A stretch of DNA of 64,000 bases from Pseudorhodoplanes sinuspersici (GTDB lineage: Bacteria > Pseudomonadota > Alphaproteobacteria > Rhizobiales > Xanthobacteraceae): NCBI RefSeq assembly GCF_002119765.1, contig NZ_CP021112.1, positions 5,450,501-5,514,500 on the forward strand. Reading direction: 5' to 3'. Below, piece after piece: positions 47,508-55,407 of the stretch (within the stretch, counting starts at the first letter, position 1; each line of letters begins with the position of its first letter). Both the position numbers and the translations under genes were made by a program. The notes beneath the pieces were generated by a model. That model saw nothing but the letters and a program-made list of their open reading frames with translations. It ran no database searches and was not told the DNA's origin.

Positions 47508-48284
47508 TTACGGCTGCTTCGGAGCAACCGAAAACCTGGCCACCGACAATGCATGCTGACGCACCCGGTCGGGCAGCAGGCCGCCCAAGCGCATCACCAG
47601 TGCGAAATACCACGGAAAGGCGATGACCGGTACGTTGCGTTCGATGCCACGATGGATTTTCTCGGCGGCATACTCCACCGAGCGCACGAACGGCTTCGCC
47701 CCCTGCACGCGTATGGCCATTGGCGTGTTGACGTAGCCCGGACAGATCACACTGACCTTCACCCCATGGGCGCGCAGACCCGCCCGCAAACTCATGCCAT
47801 AACTTAAGATTGCGGCCTTGCTGGCGCTGTAGCTCGGCATCTGCGGCAGCGGCGCAAAGCCGGCCACCGAGGAGGTGATAGCGATGGTTCCGCGCCGGCG
47901 TGCAATCATCCGCGGCAATAGCGGGTGGATCGTGTTGAGAATCCCCAGCACGTTGATGTCCATGAGTTCGAAGCTCGCGTCCACGGACTCCGCCGAGTGT
48001 CCATCGGCGACGCCACTAATCACACCTGCATTGGCGAACAGGATATCGATCGGCTGCGCATCATCGAATCCAGCCAGCCATGCTCCAAGCGCAGCCCGCT
48101 CTCTCACATCGATTGTGTGTGAATAAACGTCCGCACCCAGCGCCCTGCAGCGTTCGGAAACGTTTGCAAGTCCTGCCGCATTGGCATCCAGCAAACCAAG
48201 CCGCGCCCCATCTCGCGCGTATCTGAGCGCCAACGCCTGTCCAATTCCGCTGGCGGCCCCGGTGATGACTATCGCGCGGATCAT
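47508..48284 (-). CDS. SDR family oxidoreductase with hydrophobic C-terminal tail (2)
   Basis: A 258-residue paralogue of the preceding SDR. 'VITGAASGIGQALALRYARD', 'ILFANAGVISGVADG', catalytic 'GTIAITSSVAGFAPLPQMPS' and 'YSASKAAILSYGMSLR' are all intact. The tail 'VIAFPWYFALVMRLGGLLPD' aligns closely with the tail of the neighbour. The ATG at 48284 gives the canonical start; the frame upstream is open but not conserved. It lies 75 bp upstream of the other SDR in the same direction and is divergent from the P450 gene. Two enzymes of this type could act on different keto groups or on opposite stereochemistry. Confidence 0.88.
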   Translation of the reverse strand: MIRAIVITGAASGIGQALALRYARDGARLGLLDANAAGLANVSERCRALGADVYSHTIDVRERAALGAWLAGFDDAQPIDILFANAGVISGVADGHSAESVDASFELMDINVLGILNTIHPLLPRMIARRRGTIAITSSVAGFAPLPQMPSYSASKAAILSYGMSLRAGLRAHGVKVSVICPGYVNTPMAIRVQGAKPFVRSVEYAAEKIHRGIERNVPVIAFPWYFALVMRLGGLLPDRVRQHALSVARFSVAPKQP

Positions 48285-48456
48285 GCTACCATAAATACCA
48301 TAACGAGCGGGAAAACCAGGGTACTCATCAGCTCGGCGGATGATACACGTGCGGTGATGCCTTGGTGCAACCCGAAGAAAAAATCTAAATCTGCAACTCA
48401 TCGGCGGGGACGCATCCCGAACGAACCTTGTCCTATAATGGACGTGCTCCGTTTGT

Positions 48457-49908
48457 GTGAGTGAAACTTTGACCGACTTCATCCCGGCCTATCCTTACAG
48501 GCTCCCCAAAAAACCGTCGGCCCTGAAACGCGTCTGGCTCGCGCGGCAGAGCCTGATTGGCATGTGGGAGGAAGACGCTTACGACGACTATGAATTCGTC
48601 TCCACCCAGGTGCTGGCGCGCAAGGTCATCCTCTGCAACAGCCCGGAATCGATCCAGTTTGCCTTCAGCACCCGGAATGCCAGTTTCGAACGAAAGAGCC
48701 CGCAAGAGCGCTTCGCGCTGGCGCCGATCATTGGCGACGGCCATTTCATCACTGACGGCGAAACCTGGAAGCGGCGGCGCCGTCTGATCGCGCCGATCAT
48801 CCACGTCTCGCATCTCGCCGAATTTGCCCCGACCATGGTCGAGGTTGCAGGCGAAACGCGCGATCGCTGGCTCAAACGCCCCGCCGGCCAGAGCTTTGAC
48901 GTGCTGACCGAGATGGCGCAGCTCACGGCTGAGATCATCTGTCGGTCGGTGTTCGGCCGCGAACTTGGGCATGAGCATGCCCAGCAGGTTGTCGACAGCT
49001 TCAGCGAATATCAAAGGCAGATCGCGCAACTCGACATGTTCTCGTTTCTGGGCCTGCCGGACTCGTTTCCGCGACCGCGAAGCCGCGCTTTGCGCAGGGC
49101 GGTTCAGGGCATCCATGATGTGCTCGATGGCATCATTGACAGCTACCAAACGCGCAAGAAGGACAAGAACGACGCCTCGCTGGTCGGCCGGCTCATGGAA
49201 GCCCATGACGAGGAAACCGGCGAGCGCATTCAGGGCGAGGCGCTGCGCAACGAGGTCGCAGTGCTGTTCATGGCCGGACACGAGGGCAACGCCAATGCGC
49301 TGACCTGGACCTGGTACCTGCTCTCCCAAGCGCCCGATGTCGAAGCCAGGCTGCATGACGAACTCGACCGCGTGCTCGGCGACAGCATGCCGACATTCTC
49401 CGATCTGCCGCGCCTTACTTACACGCGCGCGGTGCTGGATGAATCGATGCGGCTTTATCCGCCCGTGCCATTCCTGTCGCGCGAAGCAATCGTCGATGAA
49501 AACTACAAGGGCGAGAGCATCCCGCGCGGCTCGCTGATCTTTGTCGTGCCGTGGCTGATTCATCGGCACAAGAAGTTCTGGGACAAGCCCGATCATTTCA
49601 TCCCGGAGCGTTTCCTTCCCGGCAACGGGCCGACGCCCTCGAAATTCGCCTACATCCCCTTTTCGATCGGACCACGCGTCTGTTCCGGCCTGGGCTTCGG
49701 TTCGGCGGAAGGTATCCTGTGCGTCGCCACCATCGCGCAAGCGCTGCGGCTGCGGCTCAAACAGGGTTATAAGGTCGAACCGGTTTGCCGTCTCACACTT
49801 CGCCCGGCCGGTGGAATGCCAATGTCCGTCGAACCGCGACAGCACGCTGCCAAGGTCGCTCCGCCGGACGAGCCTGCAGCGATGGCTTGCCCATTCGGTC
49901 ACGGTTGA
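48457..49908 (+). CDS. Cytochrome P450
   Basis: A 483-residue heme-thiolate monooxygenase of the CYP4/CYP102-like fatty-acid type. The C-helix 'ITDGETWKRRRRLIAPII', I-helix 'FMAGHEGNANALTWTWYLLS' (271-290), K-helix ExxR (Glu329-Arg332), 'FIPERFLP' and the heme loop 'FSIGPRVCSG' with Cys409 are present. The usual I-helix Thr pair is replaced by Gly277-Asn278, which is unusual for a monooxygenase. No membrane anchor is seen. GTG at 48457 starts the gene; a TTG downstream is an alternative. It ends 19 bp before the GT2 gene, so both form one transcript. Hydroxylation of a long acyl or polyketide chain is the likely role. Confidence 0.92.
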   Translation: MSETLTDFIPAYPYRLPKKPSALKRVWLARQSLIGMWEEDAYDDYEFVSTQVLARKVILCNSPESIQFAFSTRNASFERKSPQERFALAPIIGDGHFITDGETWKRRRRLIAPIIHVSHLAEFAPTMVEVAGETRDRWLKRPAGQSFDVLTEMAQLTAEIICRSVFGRELGHEHAQQVVDSFSEYQRQIAQLDMFSFLGLPDSFPRPRSRALRRAVQGIHDVLDGIIDSYQTRKKDKNDASLVGRLMEAHDEETGERIQGEALRNEVAVLFMAGHEGNANALTWTWYLLSQAPDVEARLHDELDRVLGDSMPTFSDLPRLTYTRAVLDESMRLYPPVPFLSREAIVDENYKGESIPRGSLIFVVPWLIHRHKKFWDKPDHFIPERFLPGNGPTPSKFAYIPFSIGPRVCSGLGFGSAEGILCVATIAQALRLRLKQGYKVEPVCRLTLRPAGGMPMSVEPRQHAAKVAPPDEPAAMACPFGHG

Positions 49909-49927
49909 TGCCGCGCTATGATGAACC

Positions 49928-51121
49928 ATGACGGCGCTGATCGAACATCCTTATCTCCTTGTGTTCCTCGCATGGATTGGGGTGGCGCTGGCGGCATGTC
50001 TTTGCGTCGCGCACTTCCAGTCGCAACTCGGGCCACCGCCGCATATCGAGCACGAGCCGAAGGCGGTCATCCTCCTGCCGATCCGCGGCCTACCGCTCAA
50101 TTTTGATGCCTTGTGGCAGGGGCTCTGCGAACAAACCTATCGCAATGTCCGAATCGTCTTTGCGGTCGAGAATGCAAGCGATCCCATCTACCCGGTGCTG
50201 CGGTCTCTCACCGTTGGACCGCCAACCGAAATCGTCATTGCAGGCCCGACCGACAGATGTGCTCAGAAGGTCCGCAACCTCGTCGCCGCACTGAAGACGC
50301 TGCAACCCGACGATCAAGTCATCGTCTTTGCCGACGCCGATATCGTGCCAAGATCCGACTGGCTGGTGCGGCTCATTGCACCATTGGCCAATCCGGGGAT
50401 CACGATCGCGTCGGGTTATCGCTGGATGGTGCCCGCCGATAGCCGCTGGTCCACGGCTTTCATCTGTGTTGGAAACGCCTCGGTCGCCACCCTGCCGCGC
50501 TGGCGTTACTGGAACATCGTCTGGGGCGGATCGGCGGCCATCCGGCGTGCGGATTTCGACGCGCTCGAGATCGGTGAATATTGGGACGATGCTGTGGCCG
50601 ACGATGGGCCGCTGACGACAGCCATTCGCTTGTCAGGCGGCCTGATCCACTCCCCCGAAGGCGCGCTGGTGATCTCGCCGGTGTCCTATAGCTGGTCCGA
50701 CGGTATCGCCTTTGCGCGCCGCCAATACACTTTCCTGCGCTGGTCAGCACCGCGCCATTGGGCGCTGTCGGCGTTCTCGCATACTGTGCCGATCGTTGGT
50801 TGGACCGTTGCGCTGCCGCTCGCATGGGCCGGCAGCTCTGCGGCCATTGCAACGATCACCCTCACCTATGGCCTTGATATGCTGCGCGGGTTTTTGCGAC
50901 TGCGTGTGCCGCACAAGCTGTGGAATATGCGACCACCCGGGCACATCGTGCTGCTCGATCTGTTTGCGACGCCAGCCTGGGTCTTCCTCCATGCCGCTGT
51001 GATCTGGTCGACGCTGTTCAAGCGATCAGTCACCTGGGCGGGCCGCACTTATCGTGTCAGGTCATGGCCGCGTGTCCGGAGCATGACGATCGCAGAACAG
51101 GCGCCCACCGCCCGACGATAG
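49928..51121 (+). CDS. Membrane glycosyltransferase family 2 protein, ceramide-glucosyltransferase-like
   Basis: A 397-residue GT-A transferase with an N-terminal membrane helix ('LLVFLAWIGVALAACLCVAH') and C-terminal hydrophobic helices. Motifs: 'VILLPIRGLPLNFDALWQGL', donor/metal 'VIVFADADIVPRSDWLVRLI', catalytic 'DDAVADDGPLTTAIRL' and the '(R/Q)xxRW' motif in 'FARRQYTFLRW'. This layout is that of GT21 ceramide glucosyltransferases and processive membrane GT2 enzymes. I do not see the PKVSNL-type signature that I associate with hopanoid HpnI. It would add a sugar to a lipid at the membrane. Co-transcribed with the P450 gene; convergent with the hydroxylase gene (16-bp gap). Confidence 0.85.
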   Translation: MTALIEHPYLLVFLAWIGVALAACLCVAHFQSQLGPPPHIEHEPKAVILLPIRGLPLNFDALWQGLCEQTYRNVRIVFAVENASDPIYPVLRSLTVGPPTEIVIAGPTDRCAQKVRNLVAALKTLQPDDQVIVFADADIVPRSDWLVRLIAPLANPGITIASGYRWMVPADSRWSTAFICVGNASVATLPRWRYWNIVWGGSAAIRRADFDALEIGEYWDDAVADDGPLTTAIRLSGGLIHSPEGALVISPVSYSWSDGIAFARRQYTFLRWSAPRHWALSAFSHTVPIVGWTVALPLAWAGSSAAIATITLTYGLDMLRGFLRLRVPHKLWNMRPPGHIVLLDLFATPAWVFLHAAVIWSTLFKRSVTWAGRTYRVRSWPRVRSMTIAEQAPTARR

Positions 51122-51137
51122 CTGGCGTGAAGAACCG

Positions 51138-51953
51138 CTATCGAGCTCTTTCCTGTCGCGTCTCGAAGATCTCGACCGTCGCATCATATTTCGGATGCAA
51201 CGTGCCCATGATCCGGTCCCAGAAGGAAAAGGTGTGGGCATAATTGAAGCGGAAATATCCATGATGCTGGTCGTGGAACACCGTGCTGGCGAGCGGCCAT
51301 GGCGTGCGCCCGAGCGGAGAGGCGAAATGTTCGTAGCCCGCATGCCCCAGCATACCACTGATCTGGTCGTAGATTTTCTGGACCACCAGCACCTGCCATG
51401 GGATCGGCAGAATGAACACGATCAGGAAAAAATAGAACTGGTTGAGAAACGATTCCACGAGCGTTTCGTGGTGGTTGGTCCAGACCGTCGGCGAGACACT
51501 GGTGTGATGCAGCGCATGAAACCGGAACATGACCCGCGTATGGAGCAAACGATGCACCCAGTAGAACCAGGCGTCGTACAAAAGAACGGACACGAGGAGA
51601 GTCAGCGGGACTGACCACCAGCTCAGCGGCAATGGTGTCAGCGCCCATCCTTGCCATTGCGCGAATATTCCCCCGGCCGCACAAAGCGACAACATCGCGA
51701 CCGAGCCGGGCGCATAGACCAGCTCGCGCCATTTGCGCGCATTCACCCTGTCTTTCTGCACCTTTCGCTCGGGATGCCGCCTGTTCATGATTTCGAAGAA
51801 CAATCCGGTGCCCATCATTGCGACGACGATCATCGCAATGACCGCAGCATAGAGCGCCAGAAAATTGAAAATGCCCGCACCCGGCTGCATGGCCCGAAGC
51901 AGAACGGGCGGCGTCATCGACAAAGCAGCTGCAAAAACCCAATCCATATCCAC
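51138..51953 (-). CDS. Sterol desaturase / fatty-acid hydroxylase superfamily protein
   Basis: A 271-residue membrane di-iron enzyme. All three histidine clusters are present: 'HRLLHTRVMFRFHALHH', 'TNHHETLVESF', and 'VFHDQHHGYFRF'. Four or more hydrophobic segments surround them, starting with 'NFLALYAAVIAMIVVAMMGT'. Members include sphingolipid C4-hydroxylases, ceramide hydroxylases, sterol desaturases and alkylglycerol monooxygenases. The GTG at 51953 shares one base with the TAG of the preceding radical SAM gene, so they are translationally coupled; an ATG at 51947 is an alternative start. In this cluster a lipid-chain hydroxylation or desaturation is most plausible. Confidence 0.9.
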   Translation of the reverse strand: MDMDWVFAAALSMTPPVLLRAMQPGAGIFNFLALYAAVIAMIVVAMMGTGLFFEIMNRRHPERKVQKDRVNARKWRELVYAPGSVAMLSLCAAGGIFAQWQGWALTPLPLSWWSVPLTLLVSVLLYDAWFYWVHRLLHTRVMFRFHALHHTSVSPTVWTNHHETLVESFLNQFYFFLIVFILPIPWQVLVVQKIYDQISGMLGHAGYEHFASPLGRTPWPLASTVFHDQHHGYFRFNYAHTFSFWDRIMGTLHPKYDATVEIFETRQERAR

Positions 51954-53572
51954 TATGCGATTTGAAGTGTCTTGCTAGCTGCCGGCTCCGCCTCCAGGCG
52001 GTCACGCTCGATCTTCCGGTCCAGTTCGGCAATGACTGATTGTGCAAATGTTCCAAGGTGCAGATAGACGACCATCAGCATCACGACAAAATCGAGTGCT
52101 GCCGGATTGGCCTTCGCACAATCCAGGAACGTGCGCCAGAAATGCCGGCGCAAATCCGGCCGCCGCACCGTCATGCGCCACATCACCCGGCCCAGTGCAC
52201 GATAATCCTTCAGCCGGCCGCGCAAAGCCGCCAGCTTCGACTTGCGTTGCGGCACGGCGGTTTGCGGTCCGCTGAGGGCCGGCCGCCGCATCGCCCGGCC
52301 GACCCGCCGCACGCGCTCAAAGAATGCCGCCGGCTCATAGACCGTCTCAAGCACGGCACGGTAATCGCCCCAGATTTCCCGGCGCGGCCTGAGGGTCGTG
52401 AAGTTGAGACCGCCGGTGCATTGGTCGCCCTCTCCCGACCAGTTGGCGCCGAAAAAGCGGCCTTCCTTCTCCAGTCTGCGGGTGAGCTGAGTATTTGGCA
52501 GAGCTGTCAGCAGCCCCACCATGCACCAGGGAATGCTGGTGGCCTCGATACAGGCGATCATCTGCGTAGCGACGTTATCTTTTTCAGTATCGAACCCAAC
52601 AATGAATCCGGCGGTGACGAACATTCCGGCACCATAGATTCTATGAATGCTGTCGGCGATGCTGCGTCTCGTATTCTGTTTCTTTTGGGTTGAAACCAGT
52701 GTTTCAGTATCGGAGCTTTCGATGCCGACAAAGATCGCGAAGAAGTTTGCCTGACTCATCAGGTGCAGCAACTGCGTATCGTCAGCGAGATTGATCGACG
52801 CTTCCGTCGAGAAACGAAATGGATAGCCCCGCTCCTGCTGCCACTGGATCAGGGCCGGCAAAAAAATCTTCAATGCCTTCTTGTTCCCGACCAGATTGTC
52901 GTCGACGAAATCGACATGCCCGCGATAGCCACGCTGATACAGCGCCTCCAGTTCGGCAAGCATCTGCGCATTGGTCTTCGACCGCGGCACGCGCCCATAG
53001 AGTTCGATGATATCGCAGAATTCGCAATTGAAAGGACAGCCGCGCGAGAACTGGATGCCGAGGTAAAGGTAATCCTTGGGATTGAGAAGATCGAAACGCG
53101 GAATCGGTGTTCGCGTCACATCCACTTTGAACTTTTCGGCCTCGAACACGCCGCTGCGTGCGCCGCCAATCCAGGCCTCGATGAAGCGGTCGATCACCCC
53201 CTCCGCTTCGCCGAGCACAAGCATGTCGGCGCGATCATAGATCTCCGGACTGGATGTTGCGTCAGGCCCTCCGACCACCACCGTTTTGCCGCGCTCCTGG
53301 CAGCGATCGATTACTTTCAGCGCGTCGATCTGCTGCGGCAGCATGCCGCCGGTCATCACCATGTCGGCCCAATCGATGTCGTCGTCGGTCAGGTTTCTTG
53401 CGTTGCAGTCAACGAGACGCACCCTCCAGTCCGGCGGCAGGAGCGCAGCGACGGTGATCAGACCGAGTGGCGGCGCCACGCATTTGGCGCCCCAGACATC
53501 GCAGGCGTCCGGCATGCTCCAGAACGAGTTCGGATTGAACTTTGGGAAAACCATCAGGACGTTGATTGTCAT
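51953..53572 (-). CDS. B12-binding radical SAM protein, HpnP-like (DUF4070 family)
   Basis: A 539-residue protein with an N-terminal cobalamin-binding-type domain (residues about 5-135, beginning 'VLMVFPKFNPNSFW' and containing 'PPLGLITVAALLPPDWRVRL'), then a radical SAM core with the [4Fe-4S] motif C179-x3-C183-x2-C186 in 'SRGCPFNCEFCDI', then a C-terminal DUF4070 region ('GEGDQCTGGLNFTTLRPRRE'). The family holds the hopanoid C-2 methylase HpnP and many relatives that methylate unreactive carbons. No shc or hpn genes adjoin, so its substrate may be another lipid. Coupled to the hydroxylase gene by a 1-bp overlap. HpnP itself is possible but cannot be decided by eye. Confidence 0.85.
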   Translation of the reverse strand: MTINVLMVFPKFNPNSFWSMPDACDVWGAKCVAPPLGLITVAALLPPDWRVRLVDCNARNLTDDDIDWADMVMTGGMLPQQIDALKVIDRCQERGKTVVVGGPDATSSPEIYDRADMLVLGEAEGVIDRFIEAWIGGARSGVFEAEKFKVDVTRTPIPRFDLLNPKDYLYLGIQFSRGCPFNCEFCDIIELYGRVPRSKTNAQMLAELEALYQRGYRGHVDFVDDNLVGNKKALKIFLPALIQWQQERGYPFRFSTEASINLADDTQLLHLMSQANFFAIFVGIESSDTETLVSTQKKQNTRRSIADSIHRIYGAGMFVTAGFIVGFDTEKDNVATQMIACIEATSIPWCMVGLLTALPNTQLTRRLEKEGRFFGANWSGEGDQCTGGLNFTTLRPRREIWGDYRAVLETVYEPAAFFERVRRVGRAMRRPALSGPQTAVPQRKSKLAALRGRLKDYRALGRVMWRMTVRRPDLRRHFWRTFLDCAKANPAALDFVVMLMVVYLHLGTFAQSVIAELDRKIERDRLEAEPAASKTLQIA

Positions 53573-53704
53573 TGCGACGGGTTTTCCGGGGCCTGGATCA
53601 CGGATTGTGGCGAACGATCATGTCGTCACAGTCCGACAATAACGCATCGCAGTTGCAAAGGCACTTTGTTTCGCCCACGCGACCTCCACATCCAGCATCG
53701 CACG

Positions 53705-55192
53705 TCATTTACCGTCCGCGCAACCGACCCGGTCAAGGCTCTTGATAATGATATCGGCCAATTCATGCAGGCCGAGATCGCGACGACTACCCGATAACCA
53801 GACACCATCGCGCAGCCCCATGATGAAATAATCCGTGCGCGGATCGGCATAGGGAAAGCCGAATGACCGGATCGCCGGCACATGGTCGCCATAAAATGCG
53901 AAAACCGCCGGCCGCCCGATCTGTTCGAGGCCTTCAATCAGCCGGGCGATCATACGATCGGCGTTGCGCCGATGATAAAGGTAGCGCTCGATCGGGGTAT
54001 TGATTTGAAGCAGGCGGCGCTTGTCCCAGGGATTGTGATTCTCCATGGTCGCTGCCATGCAGAAGAAAGGCCTTTTCTCCTGTTTTGCCAGGGACAGGAT
54101 CTGGTCAGCCAGTGCCAAGTCGGGAACGTAATAGCCCTCGCGCACTGTCCCGGCAAAATGAGTTTCGTCCAGCAGTTTGTCGAAACCGAGCTTGGGCAGC
54201 GCCGTCTTCCGGTTGAAGAAAGCCATATCGAAGGGATGCACGAAGGCCGTCGCAAATCCGGCATCGCGCATCTGGTGAGCGATCGAGCGTGGCGGATTGT
54301 TGAGACGCAGATAGGGATGCAGCGCATCGATCCCGATCACATCGATTTCCCGGCCGGTCAGAAACACGAATTCGGACCGCAGCGTCCAGGCGCCCTGAAC
54401 CGGCACCTTGAGCCGGCCATACGCCAACGCACGGGCCTGAGCGCTCTCGAATGCGGGGAGCCTTTCGTCATGCAGCCCGGCCCGATACAGATCGGAAAAA
54501 GATTCCGATTGCACCGCAATGACGATCGGCGCGTCGCCGACATGTTTCGCGATCGGAACCGGCGTCGGCCAGATGTGTGATCCCGATGGCGCGTGCCGCC
54601 ACCCGACGAGACCGGCGGTCAGCGAAGCCGCCAGACCGATCTCACGCACGTAACGCACAGAATCGGCTGGAATCATGCGGCGGTAAACGCCCGCAATCAG
54701 CCACTTCGGCAACGGCCCGGCAACGAGCCAATAGACAACGAGGACAAACAATCCAACACCTGCAGCCGCCCATTCCCAGCGGCCATATTCCGGCAGCATC
54801 GTCGGCTCGAGGTAACGACACCATCCAAAGATAATCCCGCCCAAGCCTGCAAGGCCGACATAGAACAGCGGGTGATGCAGGAATTCCGCCTGATAGAGCC
54901 GTGGGTGACGCCATATCTGCGGGATCAACGCGAAATCGACGAAGCTCAACGGTTCCTGCGTGTTACGGTATTTGTGATCGGAAATGAGCGTAACGACCAG
55001 CAACGTGATCAGCGCTGAAACACTGGAAAAGATCGGGCGCCAGCTCAGGCAAAACCAGAACCCAAAAACCAGCGACAATGTCAGGATGGCTAGCGCGATG
55101 GCCCAGACCGGCCGATCAGCAAAGCGGCCACGCGGGAGCGCACGCACGTCGATCAGCAAAGCACCGCACAAATAGGCGGCGAAACTCAACAC
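53705..55192 (-). CDS. LTA synthase-like membrane phosphotransferase (alkaline phosphatase superfamily)
   Basis: A 495-residue protein with about five N-terminal membrane helices (roughly 1-20, 28-50, 55-70, 108-126, 140-160) and a periplasmic sulfatase-fold domain from residue 220. Metal/active-site positions fit the LtaS/phosphoglycerol-transferase group: 'VIAVQSESFSDL' with Glu230, nucleophile Thr270 in 'VQGAWTLRSEFVFLTG', and 'AFYGDHVPAIRSF'. These enzymes move phosphoglycerol or phosphoethanolamine from phospholipid to an envelope acceptor. The GTG at 55192 is the first usual start; the frame is open upstream to about 55271, where 'ILPGGRAIF' could extend the first helix. It precedes the radical SAM gene by 132 bp. 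Confidence 0.82.
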   Translation of the reverse strand: MLSFAAYLCGALLIDVRALPRGRFADRPVWAIALAILTLSLVFGFWFCLSWRPIFSSVSALITLLVVTLISDHKYRNTQEPLSFVDFALIPQIWRHPRLYQAEFLHHPLFYVGLAGLGGIIFGWCRYLEPTMLPEYGRWEWAAAGVGLFVLVVYWLVAGPLPKWLIAGVYRRMIPADSVRYVREIGLAASLTAGLVGWRHAPSGSHIWPTPVPIAKHVGDAPIVIAVQSESFSDLYRAGLHDERLPAFESAQARALAYGRLKVPVQGAWTLRSEFVFLTGREIDVIGIDALHPYLRLNNPPRSIAHQMRDAGFATAFVHPFDMAFFNRKTALPKLGFDKLLDETHFAGTVREGYYVPDLALADQILSLAKQEKRPFFCMAATMENHNPWDKRRLLQINTPIERYLYHRRNADRMIARLIEGLEQIGRPAVFAFYGDHVPAIRSFGFPYADPRTDYFIMGLRDGVWLSGSRRDLGLHELADIIIKSLDRVGCADGK

Positions 55193-55324
55193 GAGAAAAA
55201 TAGCCCGGCCCCCCGGCAGAATAGAACGCGCCGGCGACCGGCACTTTCGTGCTCGGCCCGGTCGTTTAAGCTAACATAACCGCTTCATCGAAGCGAAGAA
55301 AAGTGACAAGCCTTGACTAAGCCA

Positions 55325-55389
55325 TTAGAGCGTTTTCAAGCGAAGTGGTTACCGGTTCGCGCGAAGAAAACGCGTCAAAACAATGAACT
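55325..55389. repeat. Dispersed intergenic repeat, family A, copy 2 (inverted relative to copy 1)
   Basis: TTAGAGCGTTTTCAAGCGAA, then CGGTTCGCGCGAAGAAAACG followed by CGTCAAAACA. Its reverse complement matches 491-546 over about 50 bp with few differences. It sits between the divergent LTA-synthase-like and KpsS-like genes, immediately upstream of the KpsS-like ATG at 55408, so part of that gene's leader is repeat sequence. Confidence 0.75.
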
Positions 55390-55407
55390 AGGCTTTTCAC
55401 GCCAACC

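Noticed and set aside
48433-49929. A 498-codon open frame on the minus strand opposite the P450 gene
   Set aside because: The P450 reading on the plus strand has all family motifs. The antisense frame is rich in Arg, His and Asp with no recognisable motif, as expected for the shadow of a GC-rich gene.
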